Of a DNA stretch of 43,262 nucleotides, positions 31,873 through 38,573 are shown in pieces. The notes under the pieces are model-generated. The model worked only from the letters and a program-made list of their open reading frames with translations. It was not told the origin of the DNA and did not search any database. Position 1 is the first letter of the stretch. Every line of letters begins with the position of its first letter. The stretch is from Bacillota bacterium (lineage in GTDB: Bacteria; Bacillota; Clostridia; Caldicoprobacterales; Xylanivirgaceae), in NCBI GenBank assembly GCA_023621995.1, contig JAMOAB010000035.1, positions 1 to 43,262 on the forward strand, written 5' to 3'. Made by a program: the position numbers and the translations under genes.

Positions 31873-31902
31873 GGTAAAATAATATTAGGAGGTAAGTGCA
31901 TA

Positions 31903-32133
31903 ATGAGAAGAGAGAAGTATAGTGAGAAAGAAAAAGAAGTGGTAATGATGATTTTAGAGAAGAGTATAGAGGGTTCTCCAGTAGAGGTATCATTTGGATA
32001 TACCAGTAAAACTAATCAAAGTATGAAAGGTATTTTATTAAAGAAAGCTCCTAGTTCTATACTAAAGATGTTATTAGATGAGGGTTGTATCTTACATTTA
32101 GAAGAGGATGGAGTTCATATAGTGGTGGTGTAA
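31903..32133 (+). CDS. Small hypothetical early protein
   Basis: 76 residues from ATG 31903, placed by the AGGAGGTAAGTGCATA site; an earlier in-frame ATG lies in the leader hairpin. Basic N-terminus (RREKYSEKEKEVV), then VEVSFGYTSKTNQSMKGILL and HLEEDGVHIVVV. Unknown. Monocistronic cassette. Confidence 0.65.
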   Translation: MRREKYSEKEKEVVMMILEKSIEGSPVEVSFGYTSKTNQSMKGILLKKAPSSILKMLLDEGCILHLEEDGVHIVVV

Positions 32134-32153
32134 CAGCCACCTCTCCTCTTATT

Positions 32154-32204
32154 TTGACAAGTGAGAAGTTCGTGTGATATAATAAAGATGTAGTGAGAAA
32201 CTAC
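32154..32204 (+). promoter_or_regulatory. Promoter plus 5' hairpin
   Basis: TTGACA (32154), 18 bp, TATAAT (32178-32183). Hairpin GTAGT-GAGAA-ACTAC at 32190-32204. A GTGG/CCAC terminator-like stem (about 32124-32140) precedes it. Confidence 0.85.
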
Positions 32205-32233
32205 AAATAAAAAATACATAGGAGGTAGTAAAA

Positions 32234-32803
32234 ATGACTAAAAAAATTAATAACAACCTATTAAATAATGAGGAGGAAGAGAAAATGGTATATTGTGAAT
32301 GTAAATATTGTGGAGAAGAGTTTGAAGCAGAAGAGGAATTAGAGGTATGTGAAGCCTGTGAAGAAGCTATAGATTGTGCTAGTAATCCAGCACTAATAAT
32401 AGCATTAGCAGAAAAGTTTGGTTGTGCTCCTAAAGATGTAGGAGAGTATGAAGATGGTGAGTATGAGATTGATGGTATTGATTATTTAGTATTAACAGAT
32501 AGTGAAGCAGACGAAAAGGTAGAAGAATATATAGAGGAAAATCTCTGGGCTTTTTCTCCTATCTTCTTAAGTAGTGTGACTGGTATAGATGAGAGTGTGT
32601 TTGAAGCTATACAGGACAATGATAGATGTGAAGGTAATAATGAAGCTATTAAGTCAATTTTAGATGCAACTAATACAAGTATAAGTGAGGTGGCAGAGGA
32701 AGCAATTAAGTGGGATGGTAGAGGACATTTCTTAAGTAGCTATGATGGAGAAGAGATAGAAGTATATGCAGATGGTGAGTACTATTACTGCTATAGAATA
32801 TAG
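32234..32803 (+). CDS. Acidic zinc-ribbon early protein
   Basis: 189 residues. Two CxxC pairs, CECKYCGEEF and VCEACEEAIDC, form a likely zinc ribbon near the N-terminus; the rest is very acidic. IDYLVLTDSEADEKVEEYIEENLWAF and EGNNEAIKSILDATN belong to a domain found in diverse phage proteins of unknown function. A second good start exists at ATG 32285 with its own GAGGAGG, so two forms may be made. Confidence 0.75.
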   Translation: MTKKINNNLLNNEEEEKMVYCECKYCGEEFEAEEELEVCEACEEAIDCASNPALIIALAEKFGCAPKDVGEYEDGEYEIDGIDYLVLTDSEADEKVEEYIEENLWAFSPIFLSSVTGIDESVFEAIQDNDRCEGNNEAIKSILDATNTSISEVAEEAIKWDGRGHFLSSYDGEEIEVYADGEYYYCYRI

Positions 32804-32826
32804 GGGTCATTTTAGACCCCTTTTTC
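32802..32826 (+). terminator. Rho-independent terminator
   Basis: AGGGGTC-ATTTTA-GACCCCT followed by TTTTCTTT. Confidence 0.9.
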
Positions 32827-32857
32827 TTTGCCCCAAATGGTGACCTCTCACTTGAAT

Positions 32858-32912
32858 TTGACAAGTGCCAAGTGGATATGCTATAATGTAGTTAGTGGAT
32901 GAGATAAGCCAC
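32858..32912 (+). promoter_or_regulatory. Promoter plus 5' hairpin
   Basis: TTGACA (32858), 18 bp, TATAAT (32882-32887). Hairpin GTGG-ATGAGATAAG-CCAC at 32895-32912. The -35 palindrome has one change (AAGTGCCAAGT). Confidence 0.85.
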
Positions 32913-32940
32913 ATTAAAATAATATTAGGAGGTAGTGCAT

Positions 32941-33543
32941 ATGAGAGAAATAACAATGAAGGTGTATTCAGTAGAGGAGTTAAGTGAAAGGGCTTTAAGT
33001 AGAGCATATGATAATTGGTGTATGAACAGTGATTACCCTTGGGGCGAAGAGAATAGAAAGACCTTGTTAGAGTTTGAGAAAATATTTCCTGTGGAGGTAA
33101 CTGACTGGGGATATGGAGGAGGTTATAAGTATGTAAGATTTCATATGACTTGTGATGATGAGATAGCAGATTTAGAAGGATTTAGGTTAGCAAAGTACAT
33201 TTGGAATAACTACAGAACTGATTTATACGAAGGTAAGTACTACAGTAAAGGAAAGTATGTAGATGGGAAATATCAGTATGTGTCTAGACGCTCTAAAATC
33301 ATTTTAGAGAAGGATTATAACTTAACAGGCTATTACATTGACTATGATATATTAGAGCCAATATGGGACTTTTTAGACAGTCCTAGACCTAATATAACAT
33401 TTAGAGACCTAATGGAGGAATGTTTAGAGAATTGGTTAGAAGCTTGTGAAAATGACTATAGTGATTATTACAGTATGGATAACTTTATAGAGGTAGCTAA
33501 TGCTAATAACTATGAATTTTATGAAGATGGGTCTAGATTTTAG
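32941..33543 (+). CDS. Early phage protein, hypothetical
   Basis: 200 residues from ATG 32941 (AGGAGGTAGTGCAT upstream). VYSVEELSERALSRAYDNW and then a Tyr- and Asp-rich body (KYVRFHMTCDDEIADLEGF; NWLEACENDYSDYYSMDNF). Similar N-termini occur in phage hypothetical proteins. Acidic. Unknown function; possibly a host-interaction protein. Confidence 0.7.
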   Translation: MREITMKVYSVEELSERALSRAYDNWCMNSDYPWGEENRKTLLEFEKIFPVEVTDWGYGGGYKYVRFHMTCDDEIADLEGFRLAKYIWNNYRTDLYEGKYYSKGKYVDGKYQYVSRRSKIILEKDYNLTGYYIDYDILEPIWDFLDSPRPNITFRDLMEECLENWLEACENDYSDYYSMDNFIEVANANNYEFYEDGSRF

Positions 33544-33560
33544 ACCCATTTCTTTATTTT
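33527..33560 (+). terminator. Rho-independent terminator
   Basis: ATGGGTCTA-GATTT-TAGACCCAT followed by TTCTTTATTTT; the 5' arm is inside the gene end. Confidence 0.9.
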
Positions 33561-33740
33561 CACTCAAATTTCACCATATTTCACCTTGAGAGGTGATTAT
33601 CTTAATTTTCCTCTAATTAGTATCTCTCTTTTTCTCTGTTTTTCTCTAATTTTCTCAGTGGTTTGTTTTTTAAGCTAAAAATAGTGAAAATCACTAAAAT
33701 TGACTAGTACTCTAAAGCTAGATAATCTAAAGGCTAAAGA
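33561..33740. other. A/T-rich intergenic stretch
   Basis: Pyrimidine-rich TTTTCTCT runs (33600-33660) and CTAGATAATCTAAAGGCTAAAGAGG, part of which recurs at 39899. No gene or promoter seen. Confidence 0.4.
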
Positions 33741-33846
33741 GGATGTTTCGCTTATTATATAATATATATATATTATATATTATATATATAATAATATATA
33801 TATATACATATTACATATTATATTTTATATAATAACCGAAACATCC
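33741..33846. repeat. 106-bp AT-rich inverted repeat
   Basis: Outer arms GGATGTTTCG (33741-33750) and CGAAACATCC (33837-33846) enclose 86 bp of almost pure A/T that can itself pair (TTATTATATAA...TTATATAATAA). It could extrude as a cruciform or melt easily. The left arm and part of the core recur at 39912. Confidence 0.85.
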
Positions 33847-33870
33847 ACCTTAAGTTAGGTAAATCCTAAC

Positions 33871-33923
33871 TTGACAGGCTCATTAGAAAATGTTATAATG
33901 TATTTAGTAGTAAAGAGTACTAC
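33871..33923 (+). promoter_or_regulatory. Promoter plus 5' hairpin
   Basis: TTGACA (33871), 17 bp, TATAAT (33894-33899). Hairpin GTAGTA-AAGAG-TACTAC at 33907-33923. Confidence 0.85.
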
Positions 33924-33953
33924 AAATTAAATAATATTAGGAGGTAAGTGCAT

Positions 33954-34331
33954 ATGAAAGAGTTAAAATTTTGGGAGACAAGTGAATTAGCAGTAAGGTC
34001 ATTAGAGCTAGACATATTAACAGCAAAAGAGGAATTAGAGAGATATGGTTACAGTGATGAGGGAGCTATAGTGAATATTATTGTAGCAGATGGATTTGGG
34101 GTGTACATTCCCCAAGTACTATTCTCCAGATTAGGTATTTATACAGATGATGACTACCCATTTGAGATTGGTAGTGAGGAAGAGATACTGGCTTTTGATG
34201 AGTTATTAGAGGAAATAGATGAAGAACTCCAAGAGCTGGTAGAGGAGTATGATTTAGTACCAAGTGGATATGCAATTCACTTTGGTTGGAATGATGGAGA
34301 GATTAGAACAATGTTATATCCTATTAGTTAA
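33954..34331 (+). CDS. Acidic early protein
   Basis: 125 residues from ATG 33954 (AGGAGGTAAGTGCAT upstream). Very acidic centre (EIGSEEEILAFDELLEEIDEELQELVEEY). GVYIPQVLFSRLGIYTDD and AIHFGWNDGEIRTMLYP are globular parts. Unknown; its charge would suit a DNA-mimic or inhibitor role, unproven. Confidence 0.68.
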   Translation: MKELKFWETSELAVRSLELDILTAKEELERYGYSDEGAIVNIIVADGFGVYIPQVLFSRLGIYTDDDYPFEIGSEEEILAFDELLEEIDEELQELVEEYDLVPSGYAIHFGWNDGEIRTMLYPIS

Positions 34332-34363
34332 TGAGTGGGGAGGTATCCACCTCTCCTCTTAAT

Positions 34364-34392
34364 TTGACAAGTGAGGGGACAAGTAGTATAAT
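34364..34392 (+). promoter_or_regulatory. Sigma-A promoter without 5' hairpin
   Basis: TTGACA (34364), 17 bp, TATAAT (34387-34392). Unlike its neighbours the leader has no stem. A GAGGT/ACCTC terminator-like hairpin (34338-34352) lies upstream. Confidence 0.8.
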
Positions 34393-34437
34393 AAAGATAG
34401 TTACAAAATATAATAAAAGAAAGGGGAAGAGTGCATA

Positions 34438-34701
34438 ATGGTAAGATTAAGAAATATGAATGAGAATGGAGCAAAGAATTTCAATAAGGTGGAGATAGGA
34501 GATTTAGAGTTATATTTTAGTTATGAGACTTGTGTAGGATTTAGAACAGCAAAGACAGGACTGGTAGTTAGTGAAAACATCTGGGGGAATACTACTGGGA
34601 AACATCTTAATTGGCTGGATGGTGGAAGGAAAGAAAGTAGAGTCCCTAATGATGAGTTTGAAAAGCAACTAAAAGAATTATTAGAGAGTAGAGGACTATA
34701 A
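34438..34701 (+). CDS. Conserved phage protein (GKHLNWLDGG type)
   Basis: 87 residues. LELYFSYETCVGFRTAKTGL, ENIWGNTTGKHLNWLDGG and SRVPNDEFEKQLKELL form a pattern seen in many phages (YFSYxTxVAF...TTGKHLNxID...F...L). Function unknown across the family. Own promoter, AAAGGGGAAGA site. Confidence 0.75.
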   Translation: MVRLRNMNENGAKNFNKVEIGDLELYFSYETCVGFRTAKTGLVVSENIWGNTTGKHLNWLDGGRKESRVPNDEFEKQLKELLESRGL

Positions 34702-34768
34702 TATGGGGGTGTTAAAGCCCCTCTTTGAACTACTACAAGTCCTAATAGAGTGTGTTAGGATATTATTA

Positions 34769-34792
34769 GGGAGAGGTGATTAACCATCTCCC
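34769..34792 (+). terminator. Terminator-like hairpin
   Basis: GGGAGAGGT-GATTA-ACCATCTCCC followed by CTCTTAGTTT; another stem, GGGG/CCCC with CTCTTTG, lies at about 34705-34722. Confidence 0.65.
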
Positions 34793-34800
34793 CTCTTAGT

Positions 34801-34859
34801 TTGACAAGAGGGAACTTAATATGCTATAATGTATATAGAAGTTAAGGGAGAGCCTTAAC
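34801..34859 (+). promoter_or_regulatory. Promoter plus 5' hairpin
   Basis: TTGACA (34801), 18 bp, TATAAT (34825-34830). Hairpin GTTAAGG-GAGAG-CCTTAAC at 34841-34859, a different stem sequence with the same GAGAG loop type. Confidence 0.85.
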
Positions 34860-34903
34860 AAATTATAATAAACTATAAAAATCAGAAAGGAAAGTGGTTA
34901 AAA

Positions 34904-35155
34904 ATGATGAGAGAGTTTGGTGGAGTAAGTGCATATGAAGAGAAATAAAATGGTGAAGAGGAGCATTTTGAAGAGTATTATGTTAGTAGTGGCAGAGCAG
35001 TTTATTTTAGTAAGAAAACTTTTAGACATGAAGAGGAAGGTCATTTGTATTTTAGTTATAAGTATGCAATAGTAGTTATGTTAGTATCTTCATTTAGTGA
35101 CTTAATAAAAGAGAATAAAGAGGGACTAATAGAGGATATAGTGGTAATGAGATAA
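34904..35155 (+). pseudogene. Early gene broken by a stop or frameshift
   Basis: From ATG 34904 the frame meets TAA at 34946, then runs open: NGEEEHFEEYYVSSGRAVYF, SKKTFRHEEEGHLYFSYKYA and on to 35155, acidic like its neighbours. The cassette-style start (GGTGGAGTAAGTGCAT-ATG at 34935) is one base out of frame, which suggests an indel in AGAAATAAAA (34941-34950). Promoter and hairpin are intact. Confidence 0.65.
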
Positions 35156-35580
35156 GTGAAGAGGGACTTAGATGGATATACATATAAATTAGATTATATT
35201 TAAACGGCTAAAATGGGCAAAAAGAGCCTAGATAATCTTTCAGAGGATATAAGATATGGCTTAATTAATTCAGAGCCTTTAAAAGCCATTTTAAAGAGTA
35301 TAAAGGCTATATAAAAGAGTGAAGAGTGAATAGTCTAAAAGGATTTTATTTAGATAGAGTGTGAAATATAATTGGAACTACAATTAATAATGCATTGCTA
35401 TTTTAGTTTTAAATGAGGGGGGGTAGCGAGAGCTACCTTCTTTTTATACGCCCAGAACTCCAGACAAGGTGAGATGGTTTGTTTCCCTTTTATATAGCAG
35501 AGCTTGTCCTAGAGGTAGGTAGGTGTAACTAAAGGAATGTGGAATAGAGGAGGAAAGGTGGACTTGAAGCCTTGAATAAT
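35156..35580. other. Intergenic region with terminator and repeated block
   Basis: No gene seen. Holds a strong terminator (35422-35447), the block TTTCCCTTTTATATAGC...GAGGTAGGT (35481-35521) that recurs with changes at 38291-38332, and GACTTGAAG...CTTCAAGT (35561-35592), an inverted repeat flanking the next -35 box. Confidence 0.5.
35422..35447 (+). terminator. Rho-independent terminator
   Basis: GGTAGC-GAGA-GCTACC followed by TTCTTTTTAT. Confidence 0.9.
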
Positions 35581-35632
35581 TTGACTTCAAGTAGGATATA
35601 GTATATAATGTAGTTAGTAGCAGATGAGCTAC
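35581..35632 (+). promoter_or_regulatory. Promoter plus 5' hairpin
   Basis: TTGACT (35581), 17 bp, TATAAT (35604-35609). Hairpin GTAGC-AGATGA-GCTAC at 35617-35632. Confidence 0.85.
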
Positions 35633-35656
35633 AAAAAATACATAGGAGGTAATAAG

Positions 35657-36136
35657 ATGAGAGTATCAGTAAAATTAAATAATGGTTTAGGAAAGATTAC
35701 ATTTCTTGCAGGAGTGGAGAAGGTAGAACAGAATGAATTTGAGAAGAGAACAGAAAGGAGAGGGTTAGCAGTATTCTATAATGATAAGTATGTATTGAAT
35801 TTCGTAACATTAGAGGATGAGGTTGAACATCTACAATCTGATAGTAAGGTAAAGGCAATAGATGATTTAGGATTTACATTATATGCTGGAGGTAATGCTC
35901 TAAGGATAATGAAGTACTACAGCAGTTATGAGAGAGGTGACTCAAGTTTCTTAGATGAGATAGAGCTGGATAAGGATGCGGGGTATAAGACTATGAATGT
36001 ATATAATGAGCTACATTTCTATAGTGAAGAGAGAGGTGCATTTGCAAAAGCAATAGCATTAGCTATGAACAATCCAGAGGAAGGTACTAATTTATGGAGT
36101 AGATACCCAGAAGGTTGTGAGGAAGTCACCTTATAG
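35657..36136 (+). CDS. Hypothetical early protein
   Basis: 159 residues from ATG 35657 (AGGAGGTAATAAG upstream; an in-frame ATG in the leader hairpin is rejected). MRVSVKLNNGLGKITFLAGV looks like a beta-rich start; middle FVTLEDEVEHLQSDSKV, end LWSRYPEGCEEVTL. Unknown. Confidence 0.65.
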   Translation: MRVSVKLNNGLGKITFLAGVEKVEQNEFEKRTERRGLAVFYNDKYVLNFVTLEDEVEHLQSDSKVKAIDDLGFTLYAGGNALRIMKYYSSYERGDSSFLDEIELDKDAGYKTMNVYNELHFYSEERGAFAKAIALAMNNPEEGTNLWSRYPEGCEEVTL

Positions 36137-36153
36137 GTGGCTCCCTCCTTAAT

Positions 36154-36206
36154 TTGACAGGACTCAAGCACTTATGTTATACTGTAGTTAGTAGCAGATG
36201 AGCTAC
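36154..36206 (+). promoter_or_regulatory. Promoter plus 5' hairpin
   Basis: TTGACA (36154), 18 bp, TATACT (36178-36183). Hairpin GTAGC-AGATGA-GCTAC at 36191-36206. A GTCACC-TTATA-GGTGGC stem (36125-36141) ends the previous unit. Confidence 0.85.
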
Positions 36207-36229
36207 AAAATACATAGGAGGTTGATAAA

Positions 36230-36490
36230 ATGATAAGAATACATTTAAAGACAGGGTTAGCATGGACTAAATCAATAGAGGTTGGAGGACACTTGGGTGA
36301 TGATTTAGTACAGTTGTTAGATGATTACTACAATGAGCATGGTGATTTACCAGTACAGATGTATACACTTAGAGAGTTAGAGCAGATTTATGAAGGTGAT
36401 GATGAGCTAAATACTATATTAGATGAGATGATACCTATTAATGGGGGTGAGTACTGGATAGATGGAATTGAATATGTAGAGGAGGTATAG
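36230..36490 (+). CDS. Small acidic early protein
   Basis: 86 residues, AGGAGGTTGATAAA site. MIRIHLKTGLAWTKSIEVGG then acidic (DDLVQLLDDYYNEHGDLP; YEGDDELNTILDEM). Unknown. Ends in GEYWIDGIEYVEEV, similar in style to other cassette proteins with an IDGI(D/E)Y segment (compare 32234). Confidence 0.65.
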   Translation: MIRIHLKTGLAWTKSIEVGGHLGDDLVQLLDDYYNEHGDLPVQMYTLRELEQIYEGDDELNTILDEMIPINGGEYWIDGIEYVEEV

Positions 36491-36512
36491 GAGAGGGGTA
36501 ATCCCCTCCCCT
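36489..36512 (+). terminator. Terminator-like hairpin
   Basis: GGAGAGGGG-TAAT-CCCCTCCCC followed by TCTGATTT. Confidence 0.6.
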
Positions 36513-36517
36513 CTGAT

Positions 36518-36569
36518 TTGACAAGACTTAAGATAGATGATATAATGTAGTTAGTAGCAGATGAGCTAC
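36518..36569 (+). promoter_or_regulatory. Promoter plus 5' hairpin
   Basis: TTGACA (36518), 17 bp, TATAAT (36541-36546). Hairpin GTAGC-AGATGA-GCTAC at 36554-36569. Confidence 0.87.
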
Positions 36570-36593
36570 AAAAAACATTAAGGAGGAATAAAA

Positions 36594-37043
36594 ATGGGTA
36601 AGAGAATAACAAAGTACAGGTTAGAATTAGTAAAGGAAAGCAGTAAAATATATGAGGTAGATAAAATATCTTCACCAACTGATGTAAAGAATTACATAGA
36701 AAAGGTATTTAATTTGAGTTCACAAGCAGAGGAAGTAATGGTAATGTTAGTACTAGATACAAGGAATAATGTAATAGGAGCATTTGAGGTGAGCAGAGGT
36801 AGTCTTAATGCTTCAATAGTACATCCTAGGGAGGTATTCAAGAGAGCATTACTACTAAATGGTGCATCAATAATAATAGCACATAATCACCCATCAGGTG
36901 ACCCTACTCCTAGTAGAGAGGATGTAGATATTACTAAGAGATTAGTGGAAGGTGGCAACATATTAGGAATTACTGTACTAGACCATTTAATCATAGGAGA
37001 CAATGGTAGATATAGAAGTTTTAAAGAGATGAATTTAATATAG
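36594..37043 (+). CDS. radC: RadC-like JAB-domain protein
   Basis: 149 residues, the MPN/JAB domain only. [39 protein letters not shown] and the metal site [15 protein letters not shown] (H97, H99, D110), then [20 protein letters not shown] are standard RadC. The N-terminal helix-hairpin-helix of bacterial RadC is absent, as in plasmid and phage copies. Function in phages is unclear; often near anti-restriction genes. Own cassette promoter. Confidence 0.93.
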   Translation: MGKRITKYRLELVKESSKIYEVDKISSPTDVKNYIEKVFNLSSQAEEVMVMLVLDTRNNVIGAFEVSRGSLNASIVHPREVFKRALLLNGASIIIAHNHPSGDPTPSREDVDITKRLVEGGNILGITVLDHLIIGDNGRYRSFKEMNLI

Positions 37044-37064
37044 GAGAGGGTACTCCCCTCTCCC
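37043..37064 (+). terminator. Terminator-like hairpin
   Basis: GGAGAGGG-TACTC-CCCTCTCC followed by CTTGATTT. Confidence 0.6.
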
Positions 37065-37069
37065 TTGAT

Positions 37070-37098
37070 TTGACAAAGGGTAAGCTACAAATTAAAAT
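37070..37098 (+). promoter_or_regulatory. Cassette promoter with leader hairpin deleted
   Basis: TTGACA (37070), 17 bp, TAAAAT (37093-37098). The 3' arm GCTACAAA (37084) is fused to AAGGGTAA, so the usual -10 box and 5' arm seem to be lost by a short deletion. Confidence 0.55.
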
Positions 37099-37120
37099 AA
37101 TAAATGGAGGTTGAGTGCAT

Positions 37121-37264
37121 ATGAAGAAGTTAGTATTAGTTTGGGGAAAAAATAGAGGAGGTAGACCACTAGTAATAATTCCATTAGCAGAAGTAACAGA
37201 AGAGGTATACAATAAATTAACATCTATGTTTGGAGTACCTAAAGGAAGAACAGAGGTAATGTAA
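37121..37264 (+). CDS. Small early protein (47 aa)
   Basis: MKKLVLVWGKNRGGRPLVII then PLAEVTEEVYNKLTSMFGVP, KGRTEVM. Site GGAGGTTGAGTGCAT matches the cassette form. The next gene follows after one base, so the two form an operon. Unknown function. Confidence 0.65.
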   Translation: MKKLVLVWGKNRGGRPLVIIPLAEVTEEVYNKLTSMFGVPKGRTEVM

Positions 37265-37265
37265 G

Positions 37266-37553
37266 ATGGCTAAGAAAACATCAGCAAAGAAACTTAATAA
37301 GAATGTAAAGGAAGTTTGGGTGAGAGTCAATGACTCCACTCAAATAAGGATAGAAGTATCAGAGTTTAAAGAACAATATAGGTTGGATATTAGAGAGTAT
37401 ATTGAGACTGAAAGATATACAGGATTAACTAAGAAGGGTATTAATGTTTTAACTAACTATGCAGAAGAGTTATATGAAGCATTAGGTAAGATAGTAGAGA
37501 CCATTAAAGCTGAAAACTTAATCAATGAATTAGAAGAGGAAGAGGAGGAGTAG
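37266..37553 (+). CDS. PC4-like ssDNA-binding protein
   Basis: 95 residues. VWVRVNDSTQIRIEVSEF, YRLDIREYIETERYTGLTKKG and LTNYAEELYEALGKIVETI follow the order of PC4/p15 (YdbC-type) proteins: a curved sheet, a (D/V)xRxY segment, then xxPTxKGIxL and a helix. PC4 homologues bind single-stranded DNA and may affect transcription. The tail is acidic (NELEEEEEE). Family call is moderately sure. Confidence 0.6.
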   Translation: MAKKTSAKKLNKNVKEVWVRVNDSTQIRIEVSEFKEQYRLDIREYIETERYTGLTKKGINVLTNYAEELYEALGKIVETIKAENLINELEEEEEE

Positions 37554-37572
37554 GTCTCCCCTCTTCCTTTAT

Positions 37573-37601
37573 TTGACTTAACCTCTATATTATAGTACAA
37601 T
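37573..37601 (+). promoter_or_regulatory. Sigma-A promoter
   Basis: TTGACT (37573), 17 bp, TACAAT (37596-37601). The leader is about 100 bases long. Confidence 0.7.
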
Positions 37602-37708
37602 AACTAAAGAAGTTGAGTGAGAAAAAGGGAGGGTATTAACAAGCTAAAATGATTTAGAGAAATCAAAAATAAAAATGGTTAAATAATACTATAAGGAGAT
37701 GAATGGTA

Positions 37709-38272
37709 ATGAAGAGATTTTATATTAAGAGGATAGCAGACTATATAACAATAGTCCATAGACCAACACATCAGATAATAATGATGGGTGAGATGAATGA
37801 GGAAATGGGGAAGCAGATAAAGAGGTTTATCAAAATGGATACAAAAGAGTTCTATAAGGAATTGCACTCTTTAGGGTTAAAGTTTAAGACTACTAAAGAC
37901 ATAAAAGAAGAGCAGGACAAAGAGAAAGAGGATTGGTATAAGAGTGCATGGAGTTTTACCACTAGACAAGTATTAGACCACTATAAGATAAAAGAGGACT
38001 CTATACCAGAAGAGGAAGTGCCTTTAGAACTTATAAAAGAGCTCCAGAAGGAAGATAGTAAAGGCTGGAATATAAGTGCTAAGGATGAGACTAAAGAAGC
38101 TCCAGAAGAGAAAAAGAAGTTACTGAAGAAAAAGAAGTTACCTAAAAAAGTAAGTAATGAGAAAGTGGCTTTAGTACCATATAAAAGTAAGCAGGAAGTG
38201 AGAAGTGCTTATATTGCTGGAGAAATAGATATAAGCACTTTAAAAAAATATATGAAAGCATTAAAAAGCTAG
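37709..38272 (+). CDS. Hypothetical protein with basic linker
   Basis: 187 residues from ATG 37709; ATG 37703 (4 bases after AAGGAG) is equally possible. MKRFYIKRIADYITIVHRPT opens; a charged middle follows, then a Lys-rich linker (EEKKKLLKKKKLPKKV) and a C-terminal piece VRSAYIAGEIDISTLKKYMK. Unknown. Confidence 0.6.
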   Translation: MKRFYIKRIADYITIVHRPTHQIIMMGEMNEEMGKQIKRFIKMDTKEFYKELHSLGLKFKTTKDIKEEQDKEKEDWYKSAWSFTTRQVLDHYKIKEDSIPEEEVPLELIKELQKEDSKGWNISAKDETKEAPEEKKKLLKKKKLPKKVSNEKVALVPYKSKQEVRSAYIAGEIDISTLKKYMKALKS

Positions 38273-38273
38273 G

Positions 38274-38300
38274 GATGGTGTATGCCATCTCTTTTCCTTT
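38274..38300 (+). terminator. Rho-independent terminator
   Basis: GATGG-TGTATG-CCATC followed by TCTTTTCCTTTT. Confidence 0.7.
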
Positions 38301-38350
38301 TATATAGAGAGAGTTGTCCCAGAGAGGTAAGGTGAGGTATCCTGCTAGAC

Positions 38351-38461
38351 CCAGAACAACCATTCGGTGATAATGATTATCATTTAGAAAGAACAATTGT
38401 TTGGTGATAATGATTATCATTTAGTAGTAGAACAACCATTCGGTGATAATGATTATCAATT
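38351..38461. repeat. Three direct repeats each with a Fur-box-type palindrome
   Basis: TGATAATGATTATCA occurs at 38368-38382, 38405-38419 and 38444-38458, each in a 37-39-bp unit beginning AGAACAA and GGTGATAATG. It equals the Bacillus Fur-box 7-1-7 consensus (TGATAATNATTATCA). They lie upstream of the promoter at 38503. Confidence 0.88.
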
Positions 38462-38502
38462 AAATAATATTAAAAAATGAGGTAAAAAAATAAAAAAACC
38501 TA

Positions 38503-38531
38503 TTGACTTTAATATTAAATAATGTTATAAT
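38503..38531 (+). promoter_or_regulatory. Sigma-A promoter
   Basis: TTGACT (38503), 17 bp, TATAAT (38526-38531), 45 bp downstream of the last Fur-box-type palindrome. Confidence 0.8.
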
Positions 38532-38573
38532 TAAATCAACAATAAAACAATAATATTAAAGGAGGTTAAAACA

